18,469 bases of DNA, taken from the NCBI GenBank assembly GCA_019747615.1, contig JAIEQQ010000485.1, positions 1-18,469 on the forward strand, in the 5' to 3' direction. This document shows positions 7,520 to 14,853 of the stretch, one piece after another (the first letter of the stretch is position 1; the number at the start of each line of letters is the position of its first letter). The notes beneath the pieces are model-generated. The model made no database searches. It was not told the DNA's origin and worked only from the letters and a program-made list of their open reading frames with translations. This DNA is from Phycisphaerales bacterium (GTDB taxonomy: Bacteria; Planctomycetota; Phycisphaerae; Phycisphaerales; UBA1924). Both the position numbers and the translations under genes were made by a program.

Positions 7520-9511
7520 ATGGTCAATCGAGCCACTCTTCTTGTCGGCGTGCTGGCGCTCCTGAGCGTCCCGGCTTTCGCATCCCCCCGCACCGCGGGC
7601 ATCGACGCTTTCACTGCAGAGACGCCGATCTTGGACCCGTCCGATGTCGTCGGCCGGGCCGGAGAGTTCCAGCTTTCTGGGCGCGTCATCCTGAGGCCGC
7701 GCCTCGGGCCTGACGGTCTTCTAGTGCCGAGCCGAGCGCTGGCGCAGTTGAAGGGCCAGCTCATCTCCGTTGTCGAATCAACGGGCGAGCACATCGTCCG
7801 CGTGCCGGACAAAGAGACGGATGCGGGCTTCATCCGCCGGATGCGAGCCACCGGTGAGTTCGAGTTTGTCACGCCGGATTGGCTCTGCTTTCCAGCCGGC
7901 AGCGGTGATCCGCTCACGCCCCAGCAATGGCACCACACCGCCGTGCAGACGCTCGAGGCGTGGCCGACCACCGAGGGCACCGGCGACGTGATCGTCGCGA
8001 TTGTCGATTCCGGCGTGGACCTGACACACCAGGATCTCATTGGGCGGCTCGTTCTGCCCGGCCACAACAGCGTCAGCTCCAGCGCGCTGGCCAGCGCTGC
8101 CGGCCCGTTCAACGACATTTCCGGCACCGGCCACGGCACCCGCTGCGCCGGCATCGTCGCAGCGCAGAACAACAACAACCTCGGCGGTTCCGGCATCGCC
8201 CCCGGCGTCCTAGTGCTCCCCATCCGCTGCACCAACAACGCATCGGGCACCGCATTCCTGTCAGACATCCTCAACGGTGCCGAGTGGGCTTCTCGCAATG
8301 GCGCGCAGGTCGTCAGCGTGTCGTACAACGGCGTGAGCAGCCCCAGCGTCGGCCTCCGGGGGAGCGTCCTGAAGTCCTTCGGCTCCCTCCTCTTCTTCGC
8401 GGCTGGAAACTCCGGTAGCGAGCTCTCCGGCGCTGCCGATTGGCCCGACGTCGTCATCGTTTCAGCGCTTGACCGCGCCGACCGGCGCTACGCGCAGTCA
8501 AACTTCGGCTCGCCGATCGATATCGCGGCCCCCGGCGTCGAGATCCTCTCGACGATGATCCAGAATCAATACACGTCGTCCACCGGCACTTCGTTCGCTG
8601 TGCCGCAGGCCGCCGGCGTCGCGGCTCTGCTCTGGTCGATCGCTTCGGCCGTCTCGCCCGACGATATTCAGAACGTTCTGACCAACTCCGCGATCGACAT
8701 CGGCGCGCCGGGCGAGGACGCCGAGTTCGGTGCCGGCCGCCTGAACGCCGCCCGCGCGCTGGCGATGCAACAAGGCCAGTTCCTCGGCTCCCTCAGGCCA
8801 ACGGGCCCGCTGGAAGCCTCGCGCGGACTTGTGATCAACTTCTTCGCGACGCCCTCAGCTCAGACCTTCCTCCCCGTGTTCGACGAATACGTCGCCCAAT
8901 CGACGGCCATCATCCCGACGCTCATCCTCGGGCCCGGGTTCGTCTCCCCGACCTCAGACGACGATCACCACATCGCGGCCCTGCTCACCGGCTACTTTCG
9001 TGCCAGCGAGTCCGGGCCCTACACGTTTGCTCTCACCTCAGCCGGGAACGCGCGGATGTATCTCGGCGGCACCCTCGTCATCAACGCCGAGGGTGGCAGC
9101 GATGTCGTGAACTCGGTCTCGACGCTCTCGCTCAACGCCGGGCTGCACACGCTTCGGATCGAATACTCCTACTCGGACGAGAACTCGATACTCATCCTTC
9201 AATCGCTCGCGCCCGGGCAGAGCGAGTTCGCACCCATCGGCGGCGCGGCACTCGCACGCGACTTTGACCGCAACGACTCGCTGGATATCGCCGACGATGC
9301 TGGCAATCCCCTGCCGCGCAACGCTGCGCCCGCTTCGGTGAACAACGGTGTCACCGAAAGCGACTACAACCTCTTCTTCCGAGCGCTGTTCAGCGATGAC
9401 CTGAACTTCGCGCTCTACGCCGACGTTGCCGACGACGCAGGTCTGGCCGGCCCAAACGGGCGCGTCACCGAGGGTGATTACAACTTCTTCATCCGAAGGT
9501 ACTTCGAGTAG
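7520..9511 (+). CDS. Secreted subtilisin-like (S8) protease with PA14 and dockerin-like tail
   Basis: A 663-residue exported serine endopeptidase. A signal peptide (residues 1-21, cleavage likely after AFA) is followed by a fervidolysin-type propeptide region (about 55-125, HIVRVPD...FEFVTPDW). The S8 catalytic domain (about 135-415) has D163 (IVDSGVD), H205 (GTGHGTRCAG), N297 of the oxyanion hole (AAGNSG) and S358 (GTSFAVPQAAG), so all catalytic residues are present. A PA14-like beta domain follows (about 450-575, with GYFRASESGPYTFAL and LHTLRIEYSY), often a carbohydrate-binding or adhesion module. The end (581-663) holds two similar Asp-rich units, each with D(I/V)ADDAG and V-T-E-x-DYN-x-F, reminiscent of dockerin/EF-hand repeats. 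The ATG is chosen because it begins the signal peptide; no Shine-Dalgarno sits at normal distance. Monocistronic, with its own candidate promoter. Extracellular protein degradation or cell-surface processing is inferred. Confidence 0.92.
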   Translation: MVNRATLLVGVLALLSVPAFASPRTAGIDAFTAETPILDPSDVVGRAGEFQLSGRVILRPRLGPDGLLVPSRALAQLKGQLISVVESTGEHIVRVPDKETDAGFIRRMRATGEFEFVTPDWLCFPAGSGDPLTPQQWHHTAVQTLEAWPTTEGTGDVIVAIVDSGVDLTHQDLIGRLVLPGHNSVSSSALASAAGPFNDISGTGHGTRCAGIVAAQNNNNLGGSGIAPGVLVLPIRCTNNASGTAFLSDILNGAEWASRNGAQVVSVSYNGVSSPSVGLRGSVLKSFGSLLFFAAGNSGSELSGAADWPDVVIVSALDRADRRYAQSNFGSPIDIAAPGVEILSTMIQNQYTSSTGTSFAVPQAAGVAALLWSIASAVSPDDIQNVLTNSAIDIGAPGEDAEFGAGRLNAARALAMQQGQFLGSLRPTGPLEASRGLVINFFATPSAQTFLPVFDEYVAQSTAIIPTLILGPGFVSPTSDDDHHIAALLTGYFRASESGPYTFALTSAGNARMYLGGTLVINAEGGSDVVNSVSTLSLNAGLHTLRIEYSYSDENSILILQSLAPGQSEFAPIGGAALARDFDRNDSLDIADDAGNPLPRNAAPASVNNGVTESDYNLFFRALFSDDLNFALYADVADDAGLAGPNGRVTEGDYNFFIRRYFE

Positions 9512-9614
9512 CGACGCTCGTCCCTGCGGCTGATCGGTCGGTGAACGCAAGCACACACGACGCGGCCCCCTCTCCCCGCACCATCGCGGGCCAACGAGCT
9601 CGGAGCGGCCGGCA
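9512..9614. other. Convergent intergenic gap without a clear terminator
   Basis: About 100 bp lie between the protease stop and the ABC exporter stop. There is a short possible hairpin (CCCGC, 6-nt loop, GCGGG, near 9575-9595) but no T-run on either side, so I do not call an intrinsic terminator. Nothing else is visible. Confidence 0.4.
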
Positions 9615-11777
9615 TCAGATCGCGTAGTCCTTCGCCGCGTGGAGTTGGATCTGCAGCATGCTGTAGTACGCGCCGCGGCGCTCCTGCAACTCGTCGTGCG
9701 TGCCCATTTCCACCACGCGCCCCTTCTCAAGGACGACGATCACACCCGCGTCGCGCACCGTGCTCAGGCGATGAGCGATGACAAAGCTCGTGCGCCCCTT
9801 CATCAGCGTCGAGAGTGATCCTTGGATCAGCCGCTCGCTGCGCGTATCGAGGCTGCTGGTCGCTTCGTCCAGGATCAGAATCTTCGGATCCGCCAGCAGC
9901 GCGCGGGCGATGGCGATGCGTTGTTTCTGGCCACCGCTGAGTCGCACGCCGCGCTCGCCGATGACCGTTTCGTACTGCTTATCGAGCCCAACGATGAACT
10001 CCTCGGCGTTCGCGGCCCTCGCCGCCTCGATCACCCGCTCCATGCTCGCGCTTCGATCCGCGTACGCGATGTTGTCCGCGACGGTGCCGTCAAACAGGAA
10101 CACGTCCTGCTCGACGATGCCCAGCAGCCGCCGATAGCTCTCGACGTTCACACGCCGCAGGTCCACGCCGTCAAGCTCGATCGTGCCCGATGACGGATCA
10201 AAGAACCGCGCGACGAGGTTGCAGAGCGTGGTCTTACCGCTGCCGCTGGCGCCGACGAGCGCGACCATGGTGCCCGCCGGGACGTGGAGGTTGATATCCG
10301 ACAGCACCGGCTCGGTCTGTCTCGGGTACGTGAACGACACGTTGCGCAGTCGCACCTCGCCCCGCACGTCGGCGCGATTGAGATCGACAAGCACCGGCGT
10401 CACCACCGCCGCGCCGAGCGCCGTGCCAGCGGCGATCGCACCTACACCCGCGCCGGCCGCCCCCGAGGCGACGAGCCCGGCCTTTGCCGAATCGAACTCA
10501 GTCGGCTCGTCTAGCACATCCAGGCAGCGATCCCAACCCGCCAGGCCATTCTGGAGCTGCGACGCGGTGCCGACGAGCAGTTCCATCGGCCCCAGGATCA
10601 TTCCGAGATATGTCAAGAACGCGCCGATATCGCCGATGGTCAAGCGTCCGTTCATAACCTGCGAAGCGCCGTACGCCAGACCGACCGCAGTGGCGCTGGG
10701 GATCAACAGCATCCAGAGCGACTCGATCGCGCGCGACCACCACCACACGAACATCTCCTGGCGTGCCATGAGATGGTTGTTCTTCGTGAAGCGCGAAGAC
10801 TCGCCGCGACGACGATCAAACGCGCGGACGATGCGCATCCCCGCAAACGCCTCGGTCGCCTGTGCGTCCGCGGTCGTGCGGTTCTGCTTGATCGTCGTGT
10901 AGACCGGGCGAATGCGGCTGATCCATGTGCGATGCGTGAACCACACCGCCGGCAGAAGCGAAACGCCGCCCACGAGCAATCGCCAATCGAGGATCGCCAT
11001 CGCGCCGAGGCCGCCGACGAGCGTGATCACCGCGCGCAGCGGGTTGAACATGACGCTAAAGAGCATCTCGCCGACGACGCCCGCGTCATCGCGCAGGATG
11101 CTCGAGACGCCGCCGCTCTTGAGCGACGACAAGCGATGCAGCGGCAGCGTTGAGAGGTGCCCGAAGACCCGGCGTCGCACCTCGCTCTGGAGAAGCTTGC
11201 TCAGACGCGTCATCTGGTATCGCCCGATCGTGCCGACGATCAGCGAGATGATCACGATGCCCACCGAGATCAGCGCAATCCACCACGCAAGCTCCAGTCG
11301 CCGCTCGCTCCAGCCCATGCGTTCAAGCTGCTCAAGCTGCGCTGCGCCCGGCGCGATCGCATAATCCAGCGTGATCTTCGCGCCGATCGGCGTCACCAAC
11401 GCGATCAACGCCGCGATGACCACCGACGCGATCGACACGCCGAACTTGCCCTCATGCCCCTTGAGCAGCGGCGCAAACCGTCGCACCAGCTCCCAGAACG
11501 ACCGCTGCGCCTTGCGCTTCTCGCGGGGCTGATCGACCGTCCAATCCCGCTTGGCCTCCGACGACTTGCCCGTGTCGCCCTTGGCCTTCGCGTCGTCCTT
11601 CGGCGAGGACCGCGAAGTATCCGATGCCAGGCCGGACTCGGCGCCCGCTCCACCGCCGCCCGCCTTCGTCCCGCCTTTGGGATCTTCGCGGCGGGCTTTC
11701 AGAAAGTCGGAAAAGCGTGATTTGCTCGAAGGGAGAATGCTCGGCACGCAGCAGCATAGGGGCGTGCAGCCGGTCAA
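9615..11777 (-). CDS. ABC exporter, fused permease and ATPase (MsbA-like half-transporter)
   Basis: An inner-membrane ATP-driven exporter acting as a homodimer or heterodimer; lipid or glycolipid export is plausible from resemblance to MsbA, but the substrate is not defined. Residues 1-95 are a charged, Gly/Ser-rich, probably disordered extension. The type-I exporter membrane domain (about 110-425) has TM helices near 112-132, 165-185, 245-265, 270-282, 355-375 and 383-403, and the coupling segment TEAFAGMRIVRAFDR. The ATPase domain (about 472-710) has a complete set of motifs: Walker A GASGSGKTT, Q-loop EQDVFLFDGT, signature LSGGQ (613-617), Walker B ILILDEATSSLD and switch histidine IAHRLST (H669). 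An Ala/Gly-rich hydrophobic insert (about 433-466) separates the two halves. The start is TTG, overlapping the lipoprotein stop (TTGA); the first residues are Cys-rich and no strong Shine-Dalgarno is seen, so the true start may lie a little inside. Confidence 0.92.
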   Translation of the reverse strand: MTGCTPLCCCVPSILPSSKSRFSDFLKARREDPKGGTKAGGGGAGAESGLASDTSRSSPKDDAKAKGDTGKSSEAKRDWTVDQPREKRKAQRSFWELVRRFAPLLKGHEGKFGVSIASVVIAALIALVTPIGAKITLDYAIAPGAAQLEQLERMGWSERRLELAWWIALISVGIVIISLIVGTIGRYQMTRLSKLLQSEVRRRVFGHLSTLPLHRLSSLKSGGVSSILRDDAGVVGEMLFSVMFNPLRAVITLVGGLGAMAILDWRLLVGGVSLLPAVWFTHRTWISRIRPVYTTIKQNRTTADAQATEAFAGMRIVRAFDRRRGESSRFTKNNHLMARQEMFVWWWSRAIESLWMLLIPSATAVGLAYGASQVMNGRLTIGDIGAFLTYLGMILGPMELLVGTASQLQNGLAGWDRCLDVLDEPTEFDSAKAGLVASGAAGAGVGAIAAGTALGAAVVTPVLVDLNRADVRGEVRLRNVSFTYPRQTEPVLSDINLHVPAGTMVALVGASGSGKTTLCNLVARFFDPSSGTIELDGVDLRRVNVESYRRLLGIVEQDVFLFDGTVADNIAYADRSASMERVIEAARAANAEEFIVGLDKQYETVIGERGVRLSGGQKQRIAIARALLADPKILILDEATSSLDTRSERLIQGSLSTLMKGRTSFVIAHRLSTVRDAGVIVVLEKGRVVEMGTHDELQERRGAYYSMLQIQLHAAKDYAI

Positions 11778-12163
11778 CGTCGGTTTGCATCACGCGCCTG
11801 TAGTTCTGTGAACGCTTGCTTCGCCTGCTGGATCGCGACGCGTGTTTCGTCGCTCAACGAGTAGCGCTGTAAGCCCGCATCCGCCGCGAGCAGCCCCAGC
11901 GCCTCCATTGACATAATGAGCGTGGAGCCCACTTCGAGCGCCTCGTCCACATCCACGGGCTTGCCCGCGCGCCGGTCCTGAACCAGCCCGCGCCAGCGGG
12001 CTTTGGTCGGCATTGCGATGGTGCCAAGCTCTCCCATGGCGGTGTAGTACTCGCTCGACGGGCCGTGTCCGCGCGAGGCGCAGCCGGTGAGCATCGAGCA
12101 AGTCACCAGCGCGGTAATGATCCCGAAGGTCCTGCAGGACTGCGTAACGGTCATGCTCAGCAT
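11774..12163 (-). CDS. Small predicted lipoprotein of unknown function
   Basis: A 129-residue protein with a lipoprotein signal: a short N-terminus, a hydrophobic stretch (FGIITALVTCSM) and the lipobox LTGC near residue 27, followed by a flexible ASRGHGPSS. The mature part is mostly helical (YYTAMGELGTIAMPTKARW, VDVDEALEVGSTLIMSMEAL, ETRVAIQQAKQAFTEL). I do not recognise a family. The frame is open further upstream to 12277, but the ATG at 12163 has AGGAG 8 nt before it and starts the signal peptide directly, so I chose it. The stop overlaps the ABC exporter's TTG start, so the two are co-transcribed and perhaps translationally coupled. An envelope partner of the exporter is possible but unproven. 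Confidence 0.75.
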   Translation of the reverse strand: MLSMTVTQSCRTFGIITALVTCSMLTGCASRGHGPSSEYYTAMGELGTIAMPTKARWRGLVQDRRAGKPVDVDEALEVGSTLIMSMEALGLLAADAGLQRYSLSDETRVAIQQAKQAFTELQARDANRR

Positions 12164-12310
12164 CGTGTGGTCTCCTGGATGGCGGTTGAGAGCGAGCGAA
12201 CCACATGCACTTCGCTTGCGCCGCAGTGCCGGATTCGACACCGACGCGTCGCATCCCCGAGAACTCCCGTTGCCCACTCAGCAAGGTGTGCGGGCCTGTG
12301 TCCTGATGAC

Positions 12311-12341
12311 AAAAAGAAAAACCGCGAGCTTGCGCTCGCGG
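12311..12341 (-). terminator. Intrinsic (rho-independent) terminator downstream of fusA
   Basis: On the minus strand an 8-bp perfect GC-rich stem (CCGCGAGC / GCTCGCGG, plus-strand 12322-12329 and 12334-12341) closes a GCAA loop, a stable GNRA tetraloop. It is followed immediately by TTTTTCTTTTT (plus-strand A-run 12311-12321). It starts about 50 nt after the fusA stop and so separates fusA from the lipoprotein-ABC unit. Confidence 0.93.
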
Positions 12342-12390
12342 CTTCCTTTACTCAAACCTCGGCCCTGAGCCCTCGGCCCTTCGGCAGGCC

Positions 12391-14511
12391 TCAGCTCTTC
12401 ATGCCGGCCTTGATCACTTCCTCCTGAAGGTTTCGCGGCATCGCGCGATACTCGAGGAACTCCATCGTGTTGCTCGCGCGGCCCTGGCTCAGCGAGCGGA
12501 GCTGCGTCGTGTAGCCGAACATCTCGCTCAGCGGCACTTCACAGGTCACCAGCTTCACCACGCCACGGTCCTCCTGCTCGACGATCATGCCGCGACGGCT
12601 GCTGATGTCGCCGGTAACGGAGCCGAAGTATTCCTCGGGCACCGTGACCACAACCTTCATCACCGGCTCCAGCAGCACGGGGCCTGCCTTCTGCACAGCC
12701 TCGAGCAGCGCCAGGCGACCGGCCTGCTCGAAGGCGACCTGCGACGAGTCGACCGGGTGGTACGAGCCTTCGTTGAGCGTCACCTTGCAGTTGATCAGCG
12801 GGAAGCCGCTGATGATGCCGCCCAGGGCGGTCTGGCGAACGCCGTACTCGACGCTGGGGATGAACTCCTTGGGGATCGAGCCACCGACGACGGCATTCTC
12901 GAACGCCAGGGCGTCGGAGAAATCAAGCTCCTCGGCCGCCGCCTGCTCGGCGGTGATCGGCTCGATGTTGATCCAGCAATCGCCGAACTGGCCGCGGCCG
13001 CCGGTCTGCTTCTTGAACAGGCCGCGCACGTCCTTGACGGACTTGCTGATCGTCTCGCGATAGGCGACCTGCGGCTTGCCAACCTCGACGCCGATCTTCA
13101 TGTCACGCGTGAGCTTGTTGCGGATGATTTCCAAGTGCAACTCGCCCATGCCGCTGATGATGGTCTGGCCGGTTTCCTCGTTGTAGTTCGAGCGGAAGGA
13201 CGGATCCTCGCGGCGGATGACCTGCAGCGCGTCGCCCAGCTTCTGGCGGTCGGCCTGCGTCTTGGGCTCGATGGACATGCTGATGACCGGCTCGGGGAAG
13301 GTCATGCGCTCCAGGATGATCTGCGCATCGGGATCGCAGAGCGTGTCACCGGTGAACGACTTCTTGATGCCGACGACCGCGACGATGTTGCCGCAGGTGG
13401 CCTCTTCCAGCGGGATGCGGTTCTGAGCGTGCATCTCGAAGATGCGGCTGGCCAGCTCGCGCTCGCCGTTGCCGGGGTTGATGATGCGCATGCCCTTCTG
13501 GAGCTTGCCGGAGTAGATGCGCATGTAGGTCAGGTCGCCGTGCTGATCGGCCACGACCTTGAAGACCAGGGCCGAGAATGGCGCCGAGTCATCGTGCGGG
13601 CGGGTCATCTTCTCGTTCTTGTCGCGCGGGTTGGTGCCCTCGACCTCGGCCTTCTCGCCGGGGTTCGGGAGGTAATCGATGACGCAGTCCAGCACCTTCT
13701 GCACGCCGACGTTCTTCAGCGCGGCGCCGGCCATGACCGGGAAGCAGCGCTTCTCGATGGTGCCGCGACGCAGGGCGGCCTTCAACTCGGGAACCGTGGG
13801 CTCCTCGCCGTTGAGGTACTTCTGCATCAGGTTGTCGTCAAGCTCGCTGACGCGCTCGACCAGCTCGTGGCGCCAGGTCTTGGCGATCTCGAGCCAGTCG
13901 GCGGGGATCTCCTTCTCGATGATGATCGAGCCCTTGTCCTCGGCCTTGTAGTAGTGGGCCTTCATCTCGACCAGGTCGATGACGCCCTCGAGCTCGTGCC
14001 CACGCCCGATCGGGTAGTGGATCGCGATGCCGTTGGCACCCAGGCGGGTCTTGATCGTCTTCATGCAGAAGTCGAAGTCCGCGCCGATCTTGTCCATCTT
14101 GTTCACGAAGCACATGCGGGGAACGCCGTAACGCTCCGCCTGACGCCACACCGTCTCGGACTGCGCCTCAACGCCTTCCTTGCCGTCAAACACCGCCACC
14201 GCGCCGTCCAGCACGCGGAGCGAACGCTCGACTTCGATCGTGAAGTCCACGTGGCCCGGGGTATCGATCAGGTTGATCTTGTACTCTTTACCGTCCTTCT
14301 CCCACGGACAGGTCGTCGCGGCCGACTGGATCGTGATGCCTCGCTCCTGCTCTTCCTGCAGGAAGTCCATCGTCGCGGTGCCCTCGTGGACCTCGCCGAT
14401 CTTGTACGTCTTACCGGTGTAGTAGAGGATTCGCTCCGAGACGGTCGTCTTGCCTGCGTCGATATGGGCGCAGATACCGATGTTGCGGATGTAGCTGAGG
14501 TCAGTGGCCAT
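12391..14511 (-). CDS. fusA: Translation elongation factor G
   Basis: EF-G is the cytoplasmic GTPase that drives ribosomal translocation and, with RRF, ribosome recycling. At 706 residues it is full length. G domain: P-loop AHIDAGKTT (15-23), switch I ending ERGITI, DTPGH (83-87) and NKMD (137-140). Domain II is at about 305-400. Domain IV carries GGRGQFGD and the tip loop SYHPVDSSQ, with the conserved histidine (H585). Domain V has EPVMKVVVTVPEEYFGSVTGD and ends EFLEYRAMPRNLQEEVIKAG. This is a canonical EF-G sequence rather than a tetracycline-protection or BipA-type relative. The ATG at 14511 is preceded by AGGAAG about 6 nt upstream. It stands alone, without rpsL, rpsG or tuf beside it, has a leader hairpin at 14538-14564, and ends at a strong terminator. 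Confidence 0.97.
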   Translation of the reverse strand: MATDLSYIRNIGICAHIDAGKTTVSERILYYTGKTYKIGEVHEGTATMDFLQEEQERGITIQSAATTCPWEKDGKEYKINLIDTPGHVDFTIEVERSLRVLDGAVAVFDGKEGVEAQSETVWRQAERYGVPRMCFVNKMDKIGADFDFCMKTIKTRLGANGIAIHYPIGRGHELEGVIDLVEMKAHYYKAEDKGSIIIEKEIPADWLEIAKTWRHELVERVSELDDNLMQKYLNGEEPTVPELKAALRRGTIEKRCFPVMAGAALKNVGVQKVLDCVIDYLPNPGEKAEVEGTNPRDKNEKMTRPHDDSAPFSALVFKVVADQHGDLTYMRIYSGKLQKGMRIINPGNGERELASRIFEMHAQNRIPLEEATCGNIVAVVGIKKSFTGDTLCDPDAQIILERMTFPEPVISMSIEPKTQADRQKLGDALQVIRREDPSFRSNYNEETGQTIISGMGELHLEIIRNKLTRDMKIGVEVGKPQVAYRETISKSVKDVRGLFKKQTGGRGQFGDCWINIEPITAEQAAAEELDFSDALAFENAVVGGSIPKEFIPSVEYGVRQTALGGIISGFPLINCKVTLNEGSYHPVDSSQVAFEQAGRLALLEAVQKAGPVLLEPVMKVVVTVPEEYFGSVTGDISSRRGMIVEQEDRGVVKLVTCEVPLSEMFGYTTQLRSLSQGRASNTMEFLEYRAMPRNLQEEVIKAGMKS

Positions 14512-14853
14512 GGGTGCTTCCTGTGAGTGATCGGTGTGCCGGCGGGTTTCGTGTGGACGCCGGCGGGAATGGATGAATGGACAGAACGGTGAACAACCAA
14601 CTTTCGAGGACCGATCGCAACGCGGGCTGTCCCGGGTTGACGATGGCCTTCAGTCCGCATTGAAGAAAAACAGAGTCGCCGGAGCGCGGTCGCTCAGGCC
14701 AAGCTCCAGCTCGGTTCGGCGTCGTCGTCCTCGTCGCTATCGCCCGACATCGCTGGCCTCGCTCCGCTTCGATCACGATTCTGCGACTCCACGGCTTGCT
14801 CGCCGTTTCGCGCAAAAACCGGTCGTTTCGCGGAGGAGCATTGTTCGCACACC
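14512..14853. other. Intergenic region upstream of fusA
   Basis: About 340 bp carry no convincing gene. The part nearest fusA should hold its promoter and leader, including the hairpin at 14538-14564. TTGCGA (minus strand, near 14605-14610) could be a -35 element, but no good -10 is visible at the right distance. Near the ligase end there is a 9-bp direct repeat CGTTTCGCG (14804-14812 and 14824-14832). No clear terminator for the polysaccharide operon is seen. Confidence 0.5.
14538..14564 (-). promoter_or_regulatory. GC-rich hairpin in the fusA leader
   Basis: GCCGGCG (14538-14544) and CGCCGGC (14558-14564) form a perfect 7-bp stem with a 13-nt loop. On the minus strand it sits about 27-53 nt before the fusA start, leaving the Shine-Dalgarno (AGGAAG) free. 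It may affect mRNA stability or translation. No known leader family is recognised. Confidence 0.4.

Noticed and set aside
4747..7713. 988-codon open frame on the plus strand opposite the CHAD-Ppx gene
   Set aside because: Its translation is rich in Arg, His and Pro with no recognisable domain, as expected for the shadow of a GC-rich gene; the minus-strand frame has clear family motifs.
12164..12277. N-terminal extension of the small lipoprotein
   Set aside because: It would bury the lipoprotein signal peptide 38 residues inside; AGGAG at the correct distance supports the ATG at 12163.
12757..14526. 589-codon open frame antisense to fusA
   Set aside because: A shadow of a strongly codon-biased gene; the composition (Leu/Asp/Val/His-rich) mirrors the EF-G codons and no start signal is evident.
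14656..14684. Small inverted repeat CTTCA...TGAAG next to AAAAA as a possible terminator
   Set aside because: The stem is only five pairs and the T-run on the minus strand precedes rather than follows the hairpin.
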